From NCBI RefSeq assembly GCF_009712035.1, contig NZ_VILB01000011.1, forward strand, positions 459,355 through 523,354: a DNA stretch of 64,000 bases. Reading direction: 5' to 3'. This DNA comes from Anabaena sp. UHCC 0187 (lineage in GTDB: Bacteria; Cyanobacteriota; Cyanobacteriia; Cyanobacteriales; Nostocaceae). This document shows, piece after piece, positions 24,437-33,015 of the stretch; position 1 is the first letter of the stretch, and every line of letters begins with the position of its first letter. The notes under the pieces are model-generated. The model made no database searches and was not told the DNA's origin. It worked only from the letters and a program-made list of their open reading frames with translations. The translations under genes and the position numbers were made by a program.

Positions 24437-25207
24437 ATGACTAAGTTGAATTTAGACAAACTATCTAAGCCTCAGTTGTTCAAAGGTATTGCCTTATTTA
24501 CGCCTGGAGGAGATTTAATTTATTGTATTGACCCTAGTAAACAAGGACGATGGCATTTACATCTGTGTGCGGCTTTGCAGGAAATCCTCGATTTACCAGA
24601 GCCGCCACATTTTTTAGTACCTTGTTATACTGCAACTATTGATCACTGGTTAAATCCTCGAACTCAACAACTTCAAATATTTGCGGAAGCTTATCCCGCA
24701 GTAATTCGTCATCAACCTGTGCTAAATGCGATTTTTGGGACGGGGGATTTGGTGTGGCAATCAGCACCTTGGCAGGATGGATTGTGCGATCGCTTGGTAT
24801 TATCAACTTATCGCACTACGTTTCCTCAACTTTGGGAAGATCATGATTTAATTGTGCGTTTGGATTTGGCTGATTCTCCTTCACAGTACCCGCAACCAGT
24901 GGCCAATACACAAGCAGCACTAGAAAATAGCCAAAGTCCCCCAGGCTATGTTTTGCGCTTGTTTGTCGCCGGTCATAGCGCCACTACGGAAAAAATTCTC
25001 CAAAACTTGCACGAATCCCTAGAGCGATCGCTAGGATATCCTTATACTCTTAAAGTTGTTGATGTTCTCACAAATCCAGAACAGGCGGAAATTGATCAAG
25101 TTTCCGCTACTCCTACTTTAGTTAAGGTTTGGCCGCATCCAATTCGGCGGATGGTTGGTAATTTAGATAATATGGATAAACTTTTACAAATGTTAGCGGG
25201 ACAGTGA
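24437..25207 (+). CDS. KaiB-domain protein with N-terminal extension
   Basis: 256 residues. The C-terminal 90 residues (GYVLRLFVAGHSATTEKILQ ... VSATPTLVKVWPHPIRRMVG) match the thioredoxin-like KaiB/SasA sensory fold. The N-terminal 160 residues (KLSKPQLFKGIALFTPGGDL, WHLHLCAALQEIL) are not a kinase or Kai domain I recognise. So this is a KaiB-like domain fused to an unknown module, not classical kaiB (about 100 residues) nor sasA. It probably binds KaiC-like partners, inferred. The ATG is supplied by the repeat CCAATGACCAATGACCAATG; it follows pilT by 33 bp. Confidence 0.8.
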   Translation: MTKLNLDKLSKPQLFKGIALFTPGGDLIYCIDPSKQGRWHLHLCAALQEILDLPEPPHFLVPCYTATIDHWLNPRTQQLQIFAEAYPAVIRHQPVLNAIFGTGDLVWQSAPWQDGLCDRLVLSTYRTTFPQLWEDHDLIVRLDLADSPSQYPQPVANTQAALENSQSPPGYVLRLFVAGHSATTEKILQNLHESLERSLGYPYTLKVVDVLTNPEQAEIDQVSATPTLVKVWPHPIRRMVGNLDNMDKLLQMLAGQ

Positions 25208-25258
25208 GTCAATTAAAAATTCAGAATTAAAAATTAAAAATGAGGAACTTCTGTAATT

Positions 25259-26011
25259 ATGAATTTTACTTGGTTAGATAGTAATAGTTGGTTGGTGGAA
25301 ATTGGGGAACAGAGAATACTAATTGACCCTTGGTTAATTGGTGATTTAACCTTTAATAATTTAGATTGGTTATTTAAAGGTTCTCGTTCTCAGGATCGGT
25401 CAATACCAGATAATATAAATTTAATTCTCCTTTCTCAAGGCTTAGAAGATCACGCACACCCACCCACCTTAAAGCAACTTGACAAAAATATCCCTGTTGT
25501 TGCTTCTCCCAATGCGGTTAAAGTAGTAGAAAAACTGGGTTATCAACAAATCATTAGCCTTAATCATGGCGAAACCTTCACCTTAAATCAACAAGTAGAA
25601 ATTAAAGCTTTTCCCGGTTCTCCCATTGGACCGACTTTATTAGAAAACGGCTATCTGCTCAAAGATTTAGCAAATAATTCTACATTGTATTATGAACCTC
25701 ATGGTTATCATTCTCCCCAACTCCAAGAAATAGCACCCATTGACGTAGTAATTACACCAATTATTGATTTGAGTTTACCTGTACTTGGTCCGATTATCAA
25801 AGGCATGAATAGCGCCCTAGAAGTGGCAAAATCGGTAAAGCCTCGATTTATGCTTCCTACCGCAGCCGGAGGGGATATTTTGTTTGAGGGATTATTGGTA
25901 AAATTCCTCCAAGCTAGGGGAACTGTAGAAGAATTTCAGACATTACTCGAAAAAAACAATTTAACAACCCAGGTAATTGCGCCTAAACCCGGTGAAAAAG
26001 TTATGGTTTGA
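25259..26011 (+). CDS. Metallo-beta-lactamase-fold protein with altered metal site
   Basis: 250 residues, UlaG/COG2220-like beta-lactamase fold: starts FTWLDSNSWLVEIGEQRILI, then DPW, as in that family. The usual THxHxDH metal motif is replaced by LLSQGLEDHAHPPT, keeping Asp-His but lacking the first two histidines. The same replacement occurs in a plant/cyanobacterial branch, so it may be a conserved variant rather than decay. Later motifs (YYEPHGYHSP, FMLPTAAGGD) are intact. Function unknown. Start ATG 25259, 51 bp after the KaiB-domain gene. Confidence 0.8.
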   Translation: MNFTWLDSNSWLVEIGEQRILIDPWLIGDLTFNNLDWLFKGSRSQDRSIPDNINLILLSQGLEDHAHPPTLKQLDKNIPVVASPNAVKVVEKLGYQQIISLNHGETFTLNQQVEIKAFPGSPIGPTLLENGYLLKDLANNSTLYYEPHGYHSPQLQEIAPIDVVITPIIDLSLPVLGPIIKGMNSALEVAKSVKPRFMLPTAAGGDILFEGLLVKFLQARGTVEEFQTLLEKNNLTTQVIAPKPGEKVMV

Positions 26012-26115
26012 ATAATTTAAAATCAATGATAGTTTGAGGATGTTATAATCTGCGATTTAAAGGCTTGATGTAAATATATGTACATCAAGTTTTCTCAATA
26101 TCTGTGTGATTAACT

Positions 26116-27432
26116 ATGGCAAAAATTCGTGTTTCCCTAGCCTTGAGTATAGCTACCCTCGCCAGTGGTTTCTTATTAGCCGCTTGTGAAAATCCTACTC
26201 CCCCATCATCACCTACAGCAAGTAGTCCCGCTTCACCAACAGCTACTACTACAACCAGTGATACCAAAGGATTGAAAATTGGGAGTTTATTACCCACAAC
26301 TGGTGACTTGGCTTCCATTGGCCAACAAATGGTTGGTTCAGTTCCCTTACTGGTAGACACAGTTAACGCTTGCGGGGGTGTAAATGGTGAAAAAGTCACT
26401 TTGATACAAGTAGACGACCAAACAGACCCCAAAGCCGGGGCTGCGGGAATGACTAAATTAGCAACTTTAGATAAAGTCGGTGGTGTTGTCGGTTCTTTTG
26501 CTAGTAGTGTGTCTACTGCGGCGGTTTCTGTGGCTGTACCTAATAAGGTTATGATCATTTCTCCTGGTAGCACCAGCCCCGTATTTACTGACAAAGCTAA
26601 AAAAGGCGACTTTAAGGGCTTTTGGGCGCGGACTGCTCCCCCTGATACTTACCAAGCATTGGCTTTGGCTCAACTGGCTCGGAAAAAGGGTTTTAAACGC
26701 GTTTCCACTGTAGTTATTAACAATGACTATGGTGTGGGTTTTGAAAAAGCATTTGTGGAGACTTTTGAAAAATTAGGTGGAACAGTAGTTAATAAAGATA
26801 AGCCTGTTCGCTATGATCCTAAAGCGCAAACATTTGATACAGAAGCAACTGCGGCATTTGCTGGCAAACCAGATGCTGTTTTAGGTGTGTTATATGCAGA
26901 AACTGGGAGTTTATTTCTCAAAGCTGCTTATCAGCAAGGTGTCACCAAAGGAGTACAAATTTTACTCACTGACGGTGTAAAATCCCCTACTTTCCCTGAT
27001 CAAGTCGGTAAAGCTAGTGATGGCAAGTATATTTTATCCGGGGCAATTGGGACAGTTCCTGGTTCTAGTGGTCCAGGTTTGGAAAACTTTAATAAACTTT
27101 GGAAAGATAAAAAAGGCGGTTCACCAGGAGAATATGCACCTCAAGCTTGGGACGCTGCGGCCTTATTGGTATTAGCCGCCCAAGCCGCTAAGGAAAATAC
27201 AGGGGTAGCGATCGCTGGTAAACTGCGGGAAGTAGCCGCTGGTAGTGGTACACCAGTTAGCGATGTCTGTGAAGGATTGAAGCTTCTGAAAGCAGGGAAA
27301 CAGATTAATTACCAAGGCGCAAGCGGTGATGTAGATGTTGACGCTAACGGTGATGTTATTGGTACTTATGATGTCTGGACTGTGGGCGATGATGGCAAAA
27401 TCAAGGTAATTGATAAGGTTAGTCCTAAGTAA
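26116..27432 (+). CDS. ABC transporter substrate-binding lipoprotein, branched-chain amino acid type
   Basis: 438 residues. Lipoprotein signal SIATLASGFLLAACENPTPP with the lipobox LAAC, then a Ser/Thr/Pro-rich linker, then a type I periplasmic binding fold (Peripla_BP_6): LKIGSLLPTTGDLASIG, FASSVSTAAVSVAVPNKVMI, YAPQAWDAAALLVLAAQAA. This is the family of LivJ and of NatB, the binding protein of the Nostoc N-I neutral amino-acid transporter; NatB is a reasonable candidate but no nat permease/ATPase genes are adjacent. Monocistronic; ligand inferred only. Confidence 0.88.
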   Translation: MAKIRVSLALSIATLASGFLLAACENPTPPSSPTASSPASPTATTTTSDTKGLKIGSLLPTTGDLASIGQQMVGSVPLLVDTVNACGGVNGEKVTLIQVDDQTDPKAGAAGMTKLATLDKVGGVVGSFASSVSTAAVSVAVPNKVMIISPGSTSPVFTDKAKKGDFKGFWARTAPPDTYQALALAQLARKKGFKRVSTVVINNDYGVGFEKAFVETFEKLGGTVVNKDKPVRYDPKAQTFDTEATAAFAGKPDAVLGVLYAETGSLFLKAAYQQGVTKGVQILLTDGVKSPTFPDQVGKASDGKYILSGAIGTVPGSSGPGLENFNKLWKDKKGGSPGEYAPQAWDAAALLVLAAQAAKENTGVAIAGKLREVAAGSGTPVSDVCEGLKLLKAGKQINYQGASGDVDVDANGDVIGTYDVWTVGDDGKIKVIDKVSPK

Positions 27433-27470
27433 GCAGAGGAACAGGGGGCAGGGTGCAGCAGGGGGCTGGG

Positions 27471-27547
27471 AGAAAGAAGTTTCCTATTCCCTATTCTCTC
27501 TTAACTGTCACCTGTCCCCGTGGCGTAGCACCTGTCACCTATTCCCT
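27471..27547. repeat. Left copy of a 46-bp perfect inverted repeat plus variable tail
   Basis: AGAAAGAAGTTTCCTATTCC through CTGTCACCTGTC (27471-27516) is the exact reverse complement of 29563-29608. The following tail carries a CCCGTGGCGTAGCA insertion relative to the other copy before the shared CCTGTCACCTATT. Confidence 0.85.
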
Positions 27548-27552
27548 ATTTT

Positions 27553-28281
27553 CTAAAACCCACTGAAGTTATAACCAACACCTAATAAAAGCCCGACATC
27601 AGTTTGATTAAAAAACCCAGCGTTGACGGCGGCTGTGGCGGTTAGGCGATTATTTAGGGGTACGTCTATCCCACCAGTTACTAAAAAAGCGGTTTCAGAT
27701 TGATTACCAGTTTTAATGGCTGCACCTAATCCCACATAAGGAGCTATGGCTAAAGGTTCACTAAATGGATCTGCTGATTTAAAGGAAAAATCGTAAGTGA
27801 TAGGAGCGAGAATTGTGGTGTCGTTTCCTAAGATTACTGCTGGTCTAACTGATAGAGATTTGGTAACACCAATTTTACTGATGACAGTGAAATTACCATC
27901 ACCCAAGGCAGAAGAGTTACCTGTTACACCAACGTTCACACCAACGCCAACATAGCTACTACCACCACGAGTTTCTCTAGCTATACCAATGTCGGATTGT
28001 GCTACTCGATTGGATGGTTCTGTTTTTTCACTAGCTTCTGTAGAACCAGGATTGAGCATGACTGATGAAGTTTCCACTGTCCCTGGTACAGGTGTGATTG
28101 TCCGGCTGGCTATTTCTTCGGTAGCTGTGGTAGATATTGATTCTTGGTTTGTGGGGATGATAATTGTTTCTGGCTCAGTTGTTTGAGCATTGACGGAAAT
28201 TCCACTACCTAGGATTACCAAAGCCACAATACCTGGTAAGGCCAAAAAGCTTTTACGAAGATTAATATTACTCATGTTCAC
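27553..28281 (-). CDS. Outer-membrane beta-barrel-like exported protein
   Basis: 242 residues. Signal peptide about 1-32 (LALPGIVALVILGSGISVNA), a Thr/Ser/Glu-rich linker to about 100, then alternating hydrophobic/Gly beta strands (SYVGVGVNVGVTG, APYVGLGAAIKTG, VGLLLGVGYNFSGF) ending in Phe, the usual terminal residue of outer-membrane barrels. Probably an eight-strand-like barrel or surface protein; no ligand inferred. Enclosed, with the next gene, by the 46-bp inverted repeat. Confidence 0.75.
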   Translation of the reverse strand: MNMSNINLRKSFLALPGIVALVILGSGISVNAQTTEPETIIIPTNQESISTTATEEIASRTITPVPGTVETSSVMLNPGSTEASEKTEPSNRVAQSDIGIARETRGGSSYVGVGVNVGVTGNSSALGDGNFTVISKIGVTKSLSVRPAVILGNDTTILAPITYDFSFKSADPFSEPLAIAPYVGLGAAIKTGNQSETAFLVTGGIDVPLNNRLTATAAVNAGFFNQTDVGLLLGVGYNFSGF

Positions 28282-28535
28282 TCCTCACTAGATTTAAGAC
28301 TGACACCTATTAGATATCATCTAAGTTAACAAATTTCGTTAATACTCACCATTTAACACGAAAACTAAAAATTTGCATCTTGATTTTGTTGAATTAACCC
28401 AAGTTGCTAATTATATATTTTAGGTCGGTAATGGGTAATTGATAAAATCCTTATCCCAGCCTAATTTTAGCAATGCCATTTTTTTTATTGAGGTTTTTGT
28501 TAAAATTAATGAAATTTTCGCAGCAAAATACCACT

Positions 28536-29546
28536 ATGGCTTTATACGCAGAATTGCATCGGCATTTAGGTGGTTCAGTCGTACCTCGTGTACTATGGCG
28601 ATATTTCCAACGTCATAATACTGAGTTAATTTCTCGCTTTGCTGAATATCCAGAATTTGAAGATTTTTACACTCGTCCCCGGAACACCTTAGATGAATAT
28701 TTAGAACTGCACACCCTAGTTGAAAGTGTGCAAACCGTAGAAACCTTACCCTACTTTATTTACCGCTTATTGCGCGGCGCTTATATTTTTGAGAATTTGG
28801 CTTATTTGGAATTACGTTATACTCCCTATTTACGCACTCCTGAACATTTGAGCCAAAATGAGAGAATTGATAAAATGGGGGAAATTGTGGATATTGTCGG
28901 TAAATCTAGTCATGTACCCGAATATCCCATTGTTACTCGTCAAATTCTCTGTATGCACTCCCGTTTACCCTTTGAGGTAAATCAGGCAATTATTGATTTA
29001 GCGGCACAAAATAAAGAATATGTCTGTGCGATAGATGTGGCAGGTGGCGATCGCTATTATGCTGAACGCATGGAAGAATGGGTCAGTTTATATAATTATG
29101 CCCATTCTTTGGGTATTAACACCACAGGGCATCTTTATGAAACCAAGGACGGTTGTTATCCAGAATTGTTACCCTATTTAATGCGAATTGGTCACGGTAT
29201 CCAAATTCCGCTTTTGTATCCTGAATTACTGCCAGAAATTGCGAGAAGAGGGCAATGTTTAGAGGTTTGTCCGACAACTTACTTAAAAACTGGGACTTTA
29301 CAGGATATTCGTCAGCTAAAATTAGTTTTTGACCGCTGTTTTGCAGCCGGAGTTGATATTGCCATTTGTACGGATAATGCGGGATTACATAATATGCGTC
29401 TCCCGTTTGAATATGAAAATCTTTTGACTTACGACATTATTAATTTTCAACAGTTACAAGCTTGTCAGGATGCAGCTTTTCGTCATGCGTTCGCTTGGCC
29501 TCACAGTCAACGTCCAGCATCTTTGTTAACTGGGTTGTTGAGGTAG
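28536..29546 (+). CDS. Adenosine deaminase-like amidohydrolase
   Basis: 336 residues from ATG 28536; earlier in-frame starts (28473, 28509) add a non-conserved tail. Metal-dependent TIM-barrel of the ADA family: AELHRHLGGS (HxH motif), GHLYETKDG, IGHGIQIPLL, CLEVCPTTYLKTG and AICTDNAGLHN. The second motif is HLYE rather than HAGE, and the terminal motif is TDNA rather than DD, so it is a divergent subgroup whose substrate may not be adenosine. Divergent from the barrel gene. Stop at 29546 is followed at once by the right copy of the inverted repeat. Confidence 0.82.
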   Translation: MALYAELHRHLGGSVVPRVLWRYFQRHNTELISRFAEYPEFEDFYTRPRNTLDEYLELHTLVESVQTVETLPYFIYRLLRGAYIFENLAYLELRYTPYLRTPEHLSQNERIDKMGEIVDIVGKSSHVPEYPIVTRQILCMHSRLPFEVNQAIIDLAAQNKEYVCAIDVAGGDRYYAERMEEWVSLYNYAHSLGINTTGHLYETKDGCYPELLPYLMRIGHGIQIPLLYPELLPEIARRGQCLEVCPTTYLKTGTLQDIRQLKLVFDRCFAAGVDIAICTDNAGLHNMRLPFEYENLLTYDIINFQQLQACQDAAFRHAFAWPHSQRPASLLTGLLR

Positions 29547-29549
29547 AAA

Positions 29550-29640
29550 ATAGGTGACAGGTGACAGGTGACAGTTAAGAGAGAATAGGGAATAGGAAAC
29601 TTCTTTCTCTCTGCTCCCTGCCCCCTGCTCCCCTGCCTCC
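29550..29640. repeat. Right copy of the 46-bp inverted repeat
   Basis: 29563-29608 pairs exactly with 27471-27516 in reverse complement. GTGACAG heptamers occur three times at its left edge (29553-29573), and a CTGCTCCCTGCCCCCTGC tract at the right. Confidence 0.85.
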
Positions 29641-29641
29641 T

Positions 29642-29977
29642 TTAAGCTGCTACGCCTTCTGTAGCACCACCAATGGATTTCCAGGCTTCTAAACCACCAC
29701 CCAGTTCAGCCACGGTGGTAAAACCGAGGAATTGTAAGGTTCTCACAGCTAGGGCTGATTGGCTGTCATTTTCGCCATAAATGTAGATTTGGCGTTCTCT
29801 GTGGAGGGATGTTTGGGCGCGAGATTCCAGGTCATTGAGGGGGATAGAAATTGCTCCGGTGATGCGGCTATGATTGTATGTTGAGCGATCGCGCACATCA
29901 ATAATTGTAAAAGCAGGTTGACCCCATTGGAGACTTGTCCTTAAGTCATTAACATCAGCAACTAAATTAATACTCAT
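29642..29977 (-). CDS. Rhodanese-fold protein lacking the catalytic cysteine
   Basis: 111 residues, single rhodanese domain: FTIIDVRDRSTYNHSRITGA, then ISIPL, and the C-terminal GFTTVAELGGGLEAWKSIGG. The active-site loop, normally C-x5-R after a strand, reads IYIYGENDSQS, with Gly where Cys should be, and the protein has no Cys at all. It therefore cannot carry a persulphide; more likely a binding or regulatory module. Stands between the ADA-like gene and mutL on the opposite strand. Confidence 0.85.
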   Translation of the reverse strand: MSINLVADVNDLRTSLQWGQPAFTIIDVRDRSTYNHSRITGAISIPLNDLESRAQTSLHRERQIYIYGENDSQSALAVRTLQFLGFTTVAELGGGLEAWKSIGGATEGVAA

Positions 29978-30149
29978 AAACTTTTCCCGCGTCTAATCTA
30001 ATCAGAAATCTACCAAATATCCCCTCTTAATTTGTATTTCTTTAGAATGACAGCAGATTTGAGAAATAATAATTTTGTAATCATAATATTGTAAGCTAAT
30101 TGTCTGAATGTACAGACAATTTTTAATTTTTAATTTGTAATTATTCATA

Positions 30150-31817
30150 ATGACATCTACTATTCAAGCTTTACCAACAGAGGTTGTATATCTAATTACG
30201 GCAGGAGAGGTAATTGACTCTTTAATGGCTGTTGTCAGGGAGTTGGTGGAAAATTCTCTAGATGCTGGAGCAACGCGCATTGTAGTTTCTTTATGGCCGC
30301 AATTGTGGCGAGTTCGTGTGGCTGATAATGGTTGCGGGATGAACTTGGATGATTTGCAACAAGCCGCAACTGCACACAGTACCAGTAAAATTCATTCTAG
30401 TGCAGATTTGTGGAAAATTAGCAGTTTGGGGTTTCGTGGTGAGGCGTTACATAGTTTAACAACTTTGGCAAATGTAGAAGTTTTAAGTCGTCCTTTGGGG
30501 GGAAGTGAAGGCTGGCGAATTAATTACAATAATGAAGGAGAAGTAGCAGAAGTAGACTTTGCTGCCATTGCACCTGGTACTGTAGTAACTGTTAATAATT
30601 TATTTGCTAATTGTGAAAACCGTCGTCAAGGTTTACCAGCAACAAATCAACAATTGAAAGCTGTACAAGGGATAATTCAACAAATAGCTTTATGTCATCC
30701 TCATGTTAATTATCAAGTTTGGCAAAATGACAAAGAATGGTTTACGATTTGTCCCGCACCAACTGTAGGAAAACTAATTCCCCAAATCCTCCCCCAAGTA
30801 CGACAAGGTGATTTACAAGAAGTGAATGTAGAAATCCCAAACTTGGAAAATTCATCTTTGCATTTAGTGATAGGATTACCCGATAGATGTCATCGTCATC
30901 GTCCTGATTGGGTGAAGGTGGCAATTAATGGCAGAATGATTAAAACACCGGAATTAGAACAAACTATTCTTTCGGCTTTTCATAAAACATTACCACGCGA
31001 TCGCTATCCTGTTTGTTTTTTACATTTGACTATTTCTCCTGAACAAATTAACTGGAATCGTAACCCAGCTAAAACAGAAATTTATCTGAATGAACTACCT
31101 TTTTGGCAAGAACAAATTACCGAAGCTATTAATAAATCACTGCGGATTTCGGAAACTAATATTAAAGAATCAGTTCACACCACCAGAGTTAGTAATTTAT
31201 TAAAAGTCGCCGAATCCAAAGGTGAATATAACTTTAATTCTTCCAGTTCCCAAAATTCCCCAAGTAGTGAAAATCAAAACTATTTAAAAGCTGTTGCTCA
31301 AGTAAGTAATACTTATATTGTGGCTGAACATTCTGGGGGAATGTGGTTAGTAGAACAACATATTGCCCATGAACGAGTATTATATGAAAAGTTATGTGAT
31401 AACTGGCAATTAGTACCTGTAGAAACTCCAATTATTATTTATCAATTATCACCAGCACAGGTTTCCCAATTACAACGGATTGGTCTAGATATTGAACCAT
31501 TTGGTGATAAACTTTGGGCAGTGCGTAACATACCAGCTATATTAAAACAACGGGAAGATTGTGCTGAGGCAATTTTAGAATTAAGTTGGGGAGGAGATTT
31601 ACAAACTGCTCAAGTTGCTGTTGCTTGTCGGAGTGCAATTCGCAATGGCACAAAAATGAGTTTACCAGAAATGCAGACTTTATTAGATAATTGGCAACAG
31701 ACCCGTAACCCGCGTACCTGTCCCCATGGTAGACCAATTTATTTATCTTTGGAAGAATCGGCATTGGCACGGTTTTTTCGACGGAATTGGGTAATTGGCA
31801 AAAGTCATGGAATTTAA
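30150..31817 (+). CDS. mutL: DNA mismatch repair protein MutL
   Basis: Matchmaker of mismatch repair linking MutS to downstream nucleases. 555 residues. Seen: GHKL ATPase N-terminal domain with AGEVIDSLMAVVRELVENSL (Glu in ELVEN), DAGATRIVV, DNGCGM, TAHSTSKI, LGFRGEALHSL; central domain VAINGRMIKTPELE; C-terminal domain VEQHIAHERVLYEKL and CPHGRPIYLS. The C-terminal DQHAxxE-like metal motif reads EQHIAHERV, and CPHGRP is the conserved zinc-site segment, so endonuclease activity is plausible. Relatively short linker. Confidence 0.95.
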   Translation: MTSTIQALPTEVVYLITAGEVIDSLMAVVRELVENSLDAGATRIVVSLWPQLWRVRVADNGCGMNLDDLQQAATAHSTSKIHSSADLWKISSLGFRGEALHSLTTLANVEVLSRPLGGSEGWRINYNNEGEVAEVDFAAIAPGTVVTVNNLFANCENRRQGLPATNQQLKAVQGIIQQIALCHPHVNYQVWQNDKEWFTICPAPTVGKLIPQILPQVRQGDLQEVNVEIPNLENSSLHLVIGLPDRCHRHRPDWVKVAINGRMIKTPELEQTILSAFHKTLPRDRYPVCFLHLTISPEQINWNRNPAKTEIYLNELPFWQEQITEAINKSLRISETNIKESVHTTRVSNLLKVAESKGEYNFNSSSSQNSPSSENQNYLKAVAQVSNTYIVAEHSGGMWLVEQHIAHERVLYEKLCDNWQLVPVETPIIIYQLSPAQVSQLQRIGLDIEPFGDKLWAVRNIPAILKQREDCAEAILELSWGGDLQTAQVAVACRSAIRNGTKMSLPEMQTLLDNWQQTRNPRTCPHGRPIYLSLEESALARFFRRNWVIGKSHGI

Positions 31818-31906
31818 AGTATCTTTAGAGGGTGTTTGAAAATAACTATTTTGGTATACGATTTTTTATTTGTGAGAAATGTGGGTGAGGAATAAGGGGT
31901 AATTGA

Positions 31907-32887
31907 ATGCGGGCTTTTGTCACTGGTGGTACGGGGTTTATTGGTTCTCATGTCGTGCGGTTGCTGCTACAGGAAGGCTACAAAGTTACAGCTTTAGTCC
32001 GTTCTAGTAGTAACCTGGGAAATTTACAGGGTTTGGCTGTAGATATTGTTAAAGGCGATTTAAATAACCCAAATATCTGGGAACAGATGCAGGGTTGTCA
32101 ATATTTGTTTCATGTTGCTGCCCATTATTCTCTGTGGCAAAAAGACCGAGAATTGCTTTATCTTGATAATGTGGAAGGTACGCGCAATATTTTAGCAGCG
32201 GCTGAAAAAGCGGGAATTGAAAGGACAGTTTATACCAGTTCTGTTGCTGCTATTGGTGTCGGTAAATCAGGGGAAATTGTGAATGAAACCCATCAAAGTC
32301 CGGTAGCAAAATTAGTAGGAGACTACAAAAAATCTAAATTTTTGGCTGAACAAGTTGCAATAGAAGCTGCAAAAAAAGGACAGGATATTGTGATTGTTAA
32401 TCCTAGTAGTCCCATTGGTCCCTTAGATATTAAACCGACACCCACAGGGGACATTATTCTGCGGTTTTTGCGGCGACAAATGCCAGCTTATGTGGATACG
32501 GGGTTAAATTTTATTGATGTGCGAGATGTAGCTTGGGGACATTTATTAGGATTACAAAAAGGCCAGTCAGGCGATCGCTATATTCTCGGTAATCAAAATC
32601 TTAGTCTCAAACAACTTCTAGAACAACTTTCCCACATCACCAATTTACCCGCACCGCAAACATCTATACCAGCTTGGATACCCCTAACTGTAGCTTGGGT
32701 AGATGAAAAAATTCTTGCACCTCTAGGAAAAACCCCCACCGTTCCCATAGATGGTGTCCGCATGGCACAGCAACCAATGTATTATGATGCTTCTAAGGCT
32801 ATCCGCGAATTAGGTTTACCTCAGTCCCCTCTGAATATAGCCCTCAAGGATGCTGTAGATTGGTTTGTGTCTAATGGTTATGTCTAA
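31907..32887 (+). CDS. hpnA: Hopanoid-associated sugar epimerase HpnA
   Basis: NAD(P)-dependent short-chain epimerase associated with bacteriohopanepolyol biosynthesis. 326 residues. Seen: Rossmann motif FVTGGTGFIGSHVVRLLL, FHVAAHYSLWQKDRELL (the HYSLW signature of HpnA), active-site region YTSSVAAIGV and YKKSKFLAE (YxxxK), NPSSPIGPLDIKPTPTG, and DVRDVAWGHLLGLQKG. Linked to hpnH 128 bp downstream, which supports a hopanoid role. Confidence 0.93.
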   Translation: MRAFVTGGTGFIGSHVVRLLLQEGYKVTALVRSSSNLGNLQGLAVDIVKGDLNNPNIWEQMQGCQYLFHVAAHYSLWQKDRELLYLDNVEGTRNILAAAEKAGIERTVYTSSVAAIGVGKSGEIVNETHQSPVAKLVGDYKKSKFLAEQVAIEAAKKGQDIVIVNPSSPIGPLDIKPTPTGDIILRFLRRQMPAYVDTGLNFIDVRDVAWGHLLGLQKGQSGDRYILGNQNLSLKQLLEQLSHITNLPAPQTSIPAWIPLTVAWVDEKILAPLGKTPTVPIDGVRMAQQPMYYDASKAIRELGLPQSPLNIALKDAVDWFVSNGYV

Positions 32888-32895
32888 TGAAAAAC

Positions 32896-32972
32896 CTCTC
32901 CCCTAACCCCTCTCCTACAAGGAGAGGGGAAATAAGCCCCCTTCCATCTTAGGGAAGGGGGTTGGGGGTTAG
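32896..32972. repeat. CCCCTCTCC / CCCCCTTCC hairpin repeat
   Basis: Two adjacent stems: CCCCTCTCCTACAAGGAGAG (32907-32929) and CCCCCTTCCATCTTAGGGAA (32937-32961), bracketed by CCTAACCCC and GGGGTTAGG. A common Nostocales intergenic element, in the hpnA-hpnH spacer. Confidence 0.75.
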
Positions 32973-33015
32973 GTCTTTAAGTAAGTGGTGTAATTAATCG
33001 AGGAGTGTTAGTTTC

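Noticed and set aside
26085-26673. Antisense frames at the start of the branched-chain-type binding protein
   Set aside because: Shadow frames over a lipoprotein with a strong signal peptide.
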